Source: Lottia gigantea
Taxonomy: Eukaryota > Mollusca > Gastropoda > Lottiidae
Direction: 5' to 3'
NCBI RefSeq assembly: GCF_000327385.1
Contig: NW_008707965.1
Location: 1,952,408-2,016,407 of the forward strand
Length of the DNA: 64,000 nt
This document shows, one piece after another, positions 1-64,000 of the stretch. The notes beneath the pieces were generated by a model. That model did no database searches and had not been told where the DNA came from. It saw nothing but the letters and a program-made list of their open reading frames with translations. Made by a program: the position numbers and the translations under genes. The stretch's first letter is position 1, and every line of letters begins with the position of its first letter.

Positions 1-147
1 CCTTCATGTCACAATGAAATTTGATGACATTATTGTACTAAGATAAGAGAACAATTGTGGCTTTGACAAATCTGACCACAACTATTTCCTGAGTTACTTC
101 CCTTTTTTAAACTGATAAGAGTTTGGTGGAATTTATCAACTCAGTGT

Positions 148-555
148 TCAATTCATGTGTAACTGTGGGTTGTCCACAATGGTAAGATTCCATAATTTAG
201 ATTGCGGTCCAGATGGAAGATTGTTTCCCTTGTTAAAATTAAAAGAGCTTGGAGAGGATTGACCATTTAATTTTGCTAGTTTTTGAGTTTTTTGTGCTGT
301 GTATGATCTTTCTGTTTTCAATTTGTCTGCAACTTGGTGTGTGTGTGTAATTATGGGATTCAAATACTCCAATTCTGATCTAGAATTGTTTACGAATTTG
401 AATTTGGATTTAAACTGTGCTAGATATGCATTGTCATTCTCTGGATTTGTGAAAATTGGGAAATCTTCTGATAGATCACCAGTCTTCTTTGAAGAATTAT
501 TTGTTATATTTATCAAATCCACAATATTAGCTATGTGGGAATGTTTAGTCGACAT
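148..555 (-). other. Unrecognised 135-codon open frame, antisense to the PHLDB intron
   Basis: The frame runs on the minus strand from ATG at 555 (MSTKHSHIANIVDLIN) to a stop at 148 (ending NPQLHMN). It is the longest non-repetitive frame outside the PHLDB exons and has a balanced Ser/Asn/Lys/Leu composition rather than the Phe/Ile/Tyr/Leu bias of random AT-rich frames. I recognise no domain. It could be an intronic gene, a piece of a mobile-element protein or a chance frame. No splice partners or promoter were identified. Confidence 0.25.
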
Positions 556-814
556 ACCATGTTATAGAGGGGCTTTCCCCTGCATCGTTAGCAGCACATG
601 CCTCTTTAATTATTATGGTGGAGCTCAGATTCTGTGGACTTAGTTTCAATTGATTGAGTTAATGTCACAAATTTCTTCACAATAAACTCATAGTTTTGAA
701 CTTTTGAGTTTCTATGACTATTAGAGTGATATTTCTCGAAGTAAAATTTCACAAAATTTTGAAAAATTGAAGCCAAGATTCTAATATTTCATTTATGATT
801 GTATCTTGTTACAG

Positions 815-63210
<62,396 letters not shown>

Positions 63211-63532
63211 TGGGTGTTGTTAGGTTGTTATATTGTATATAGAAGGTGTACTGTATTGAGTGCGTAATGATATATGTGGGATATGAAGTATAGTTCAAGT
63301 TACTGTTGAAATCTAAGAACTATTTTCCAATGAATGGAGTAATTCTTGCTGGCGTACTGATTTTGTGACGTGATAAAAATAGTGCCGTTATATGTTTGAA
63401 TAGTGCCGATTTACCATCTTCAAAATGAATTGTGGCTTTGAGGAAATTGTCATGAAAAATTTGATTTTGATATGACTAAATTTGCAAATTTATGTTGATC
63501 AAAAGAATCAATGAAGTCAAATATTAACATCA

Positions 63533-63538
63533 AATAAA
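63533..63538 (+). terminator. Proximal poly(A) signal
   Basis: AATAAA lies 323 nt after the PHLDB stop codon, within an A-rich context. Confidence 0.5.
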
Positions 63539-63949
63539 AATGCTGATATATGTTAAATTTTTAAACCTATTTATAATCTGCTGCTAAAGGGCATTGAATT
63601 TTAAAGAATGAAAGATGAAAGAAAAAGATGGGTGCTCTTTTGTAAGATACAATACTTATAAGGGCTAGAAAAATATCTCTGTAATGATTATGCCCATGGA
63701 ATTATTGAAAAACAGGCACCCATCTTAAACTTAAGCTAAAATGTTTTAAAGGGAGGTAAATCTTAGTGTTGTGATGTAAAGTTTTATTATTAATTATTAT
63801 GCATCTAAAAATCAAATTTTTATATTTTATCCGAAATTTCAGTTTTATATAAATGTAGAAGCCATTTTTAGAATGAAAATCTTTTATATGTGAATTGTAT
63901 GTTGTTGTTGTGTTTTTGTTTTTATTGGTTGGATAGCAATAGAATACCA

Positions 63950-63955
63950 AATAAA
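63950..63955 (+). terminator. Distal poly(A) signal
   Basis: AATAAA (context CCAAATAAACAAT) is followed within about 20 nt by a T-rich stretch, as expected for a cleavage region. Confidence 0.5.
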
Positions 63956-64000
63956 CAATATTAGATATTTTAGCTTTTTTAGACTAGAGCTCATCTCATT

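Larger units (their letters stand above)
63211..64000 (+). other. PHLDB 3' UTR and downstream sequence
   Basis: There is no further coding. AATAAA hexamers lie at 63533-63538 and 63950-63955, so two 3' ends are possible, giving UTRs of roughly 0.34 kb and 0.76 kb. The sequence is AT-rich, with no other gene visible before the window ends. Confidence 0.7.

Noticed and set aside
63702-63950. 82-codon minus-strand frame
   Set aside because: It is antisense to the PHLDB 3' UTR and is an AT-rich random frame.

Overview
Eukaryotic (animal) genomic DNA, AT-rich, with long introns, standard GT-AG splice sites, many short non-autonomous transposons, tRNA-derived SINE fragments and minisatellites. The style (compact coding exons, abundant MITEs and tandem repeats) and the protein sequence suggest a lophotrochozoan, most likely a mollusc. 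That placement is an inference; the sequence does not identify a species.

One host gene spans almost the whole window on the + strand: the 3' two-thirds or so of an LL5/PHLDB family gene (pleckstrin homology-like domain family B, closest in its C-terminus to PHLDB2/LL5-beta). Ten coding exons can be joined in frame (815-952, 3056-3250, 3563-3655, 3844-3954, 5654-5767, 6609-6768, 7123-7309, 57775-57871, 62193-62339, 62770-63210). They give 560 residues of coiled coil, a Ser/acidic linker, a second coiled coil and the C-terminal PH domain, ending at a TGA at 63208-63210. The 5' part of the gene (including any N-terminal FHA-type region) lies left of the window. The 3' UTR has poly(A) signals at 63533 and 63950.

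Between exons 7 and 8 lies an intron of about 50.5 kb (7310-57774). Near its 3' end, 48282-48490 carries an open frame that starts after an in-frame stop, ends on a good splice donor in exactly the phase needed by the exon at 57775, and sits behind a strong acceptor at 47736. It is best read as an alternative first coding exon, giving a short (about 297-residue) PH-domain isoform, or less likely as a 195-nt cassette exon. This is the most interesting gene-level observation.

The rest of the intron is repeat-rich. It holds two copies of a hAT-like MITE with 8-bp target duplications and an internal GATACGTATC minisatellite (45845-46248, 54664-55185); a TTAA-flanked MITE family (41205-41431 and two damaged relatives); another hAT-type MITE (44339-44486); near-perfect fold-back elements (42584-42733, 37011-37127); two tRNA-derived SINE families; a dispersed ~60-bp unit that sits beside two of the large arrays; and minisatellites of 51 bp (interrupted by a 50-N gap at 12946-12995), 32 bp, 22 bp (with a 177-bp higher-order repeat), 15 bp and 26 bp. 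Many stretches are old local tandem duplications of 60-170 bp. I see no autonomous transposase, reverse transcriptase, capsid or envelope gene, no tRNA or rRNA gene, and no CRISPR.
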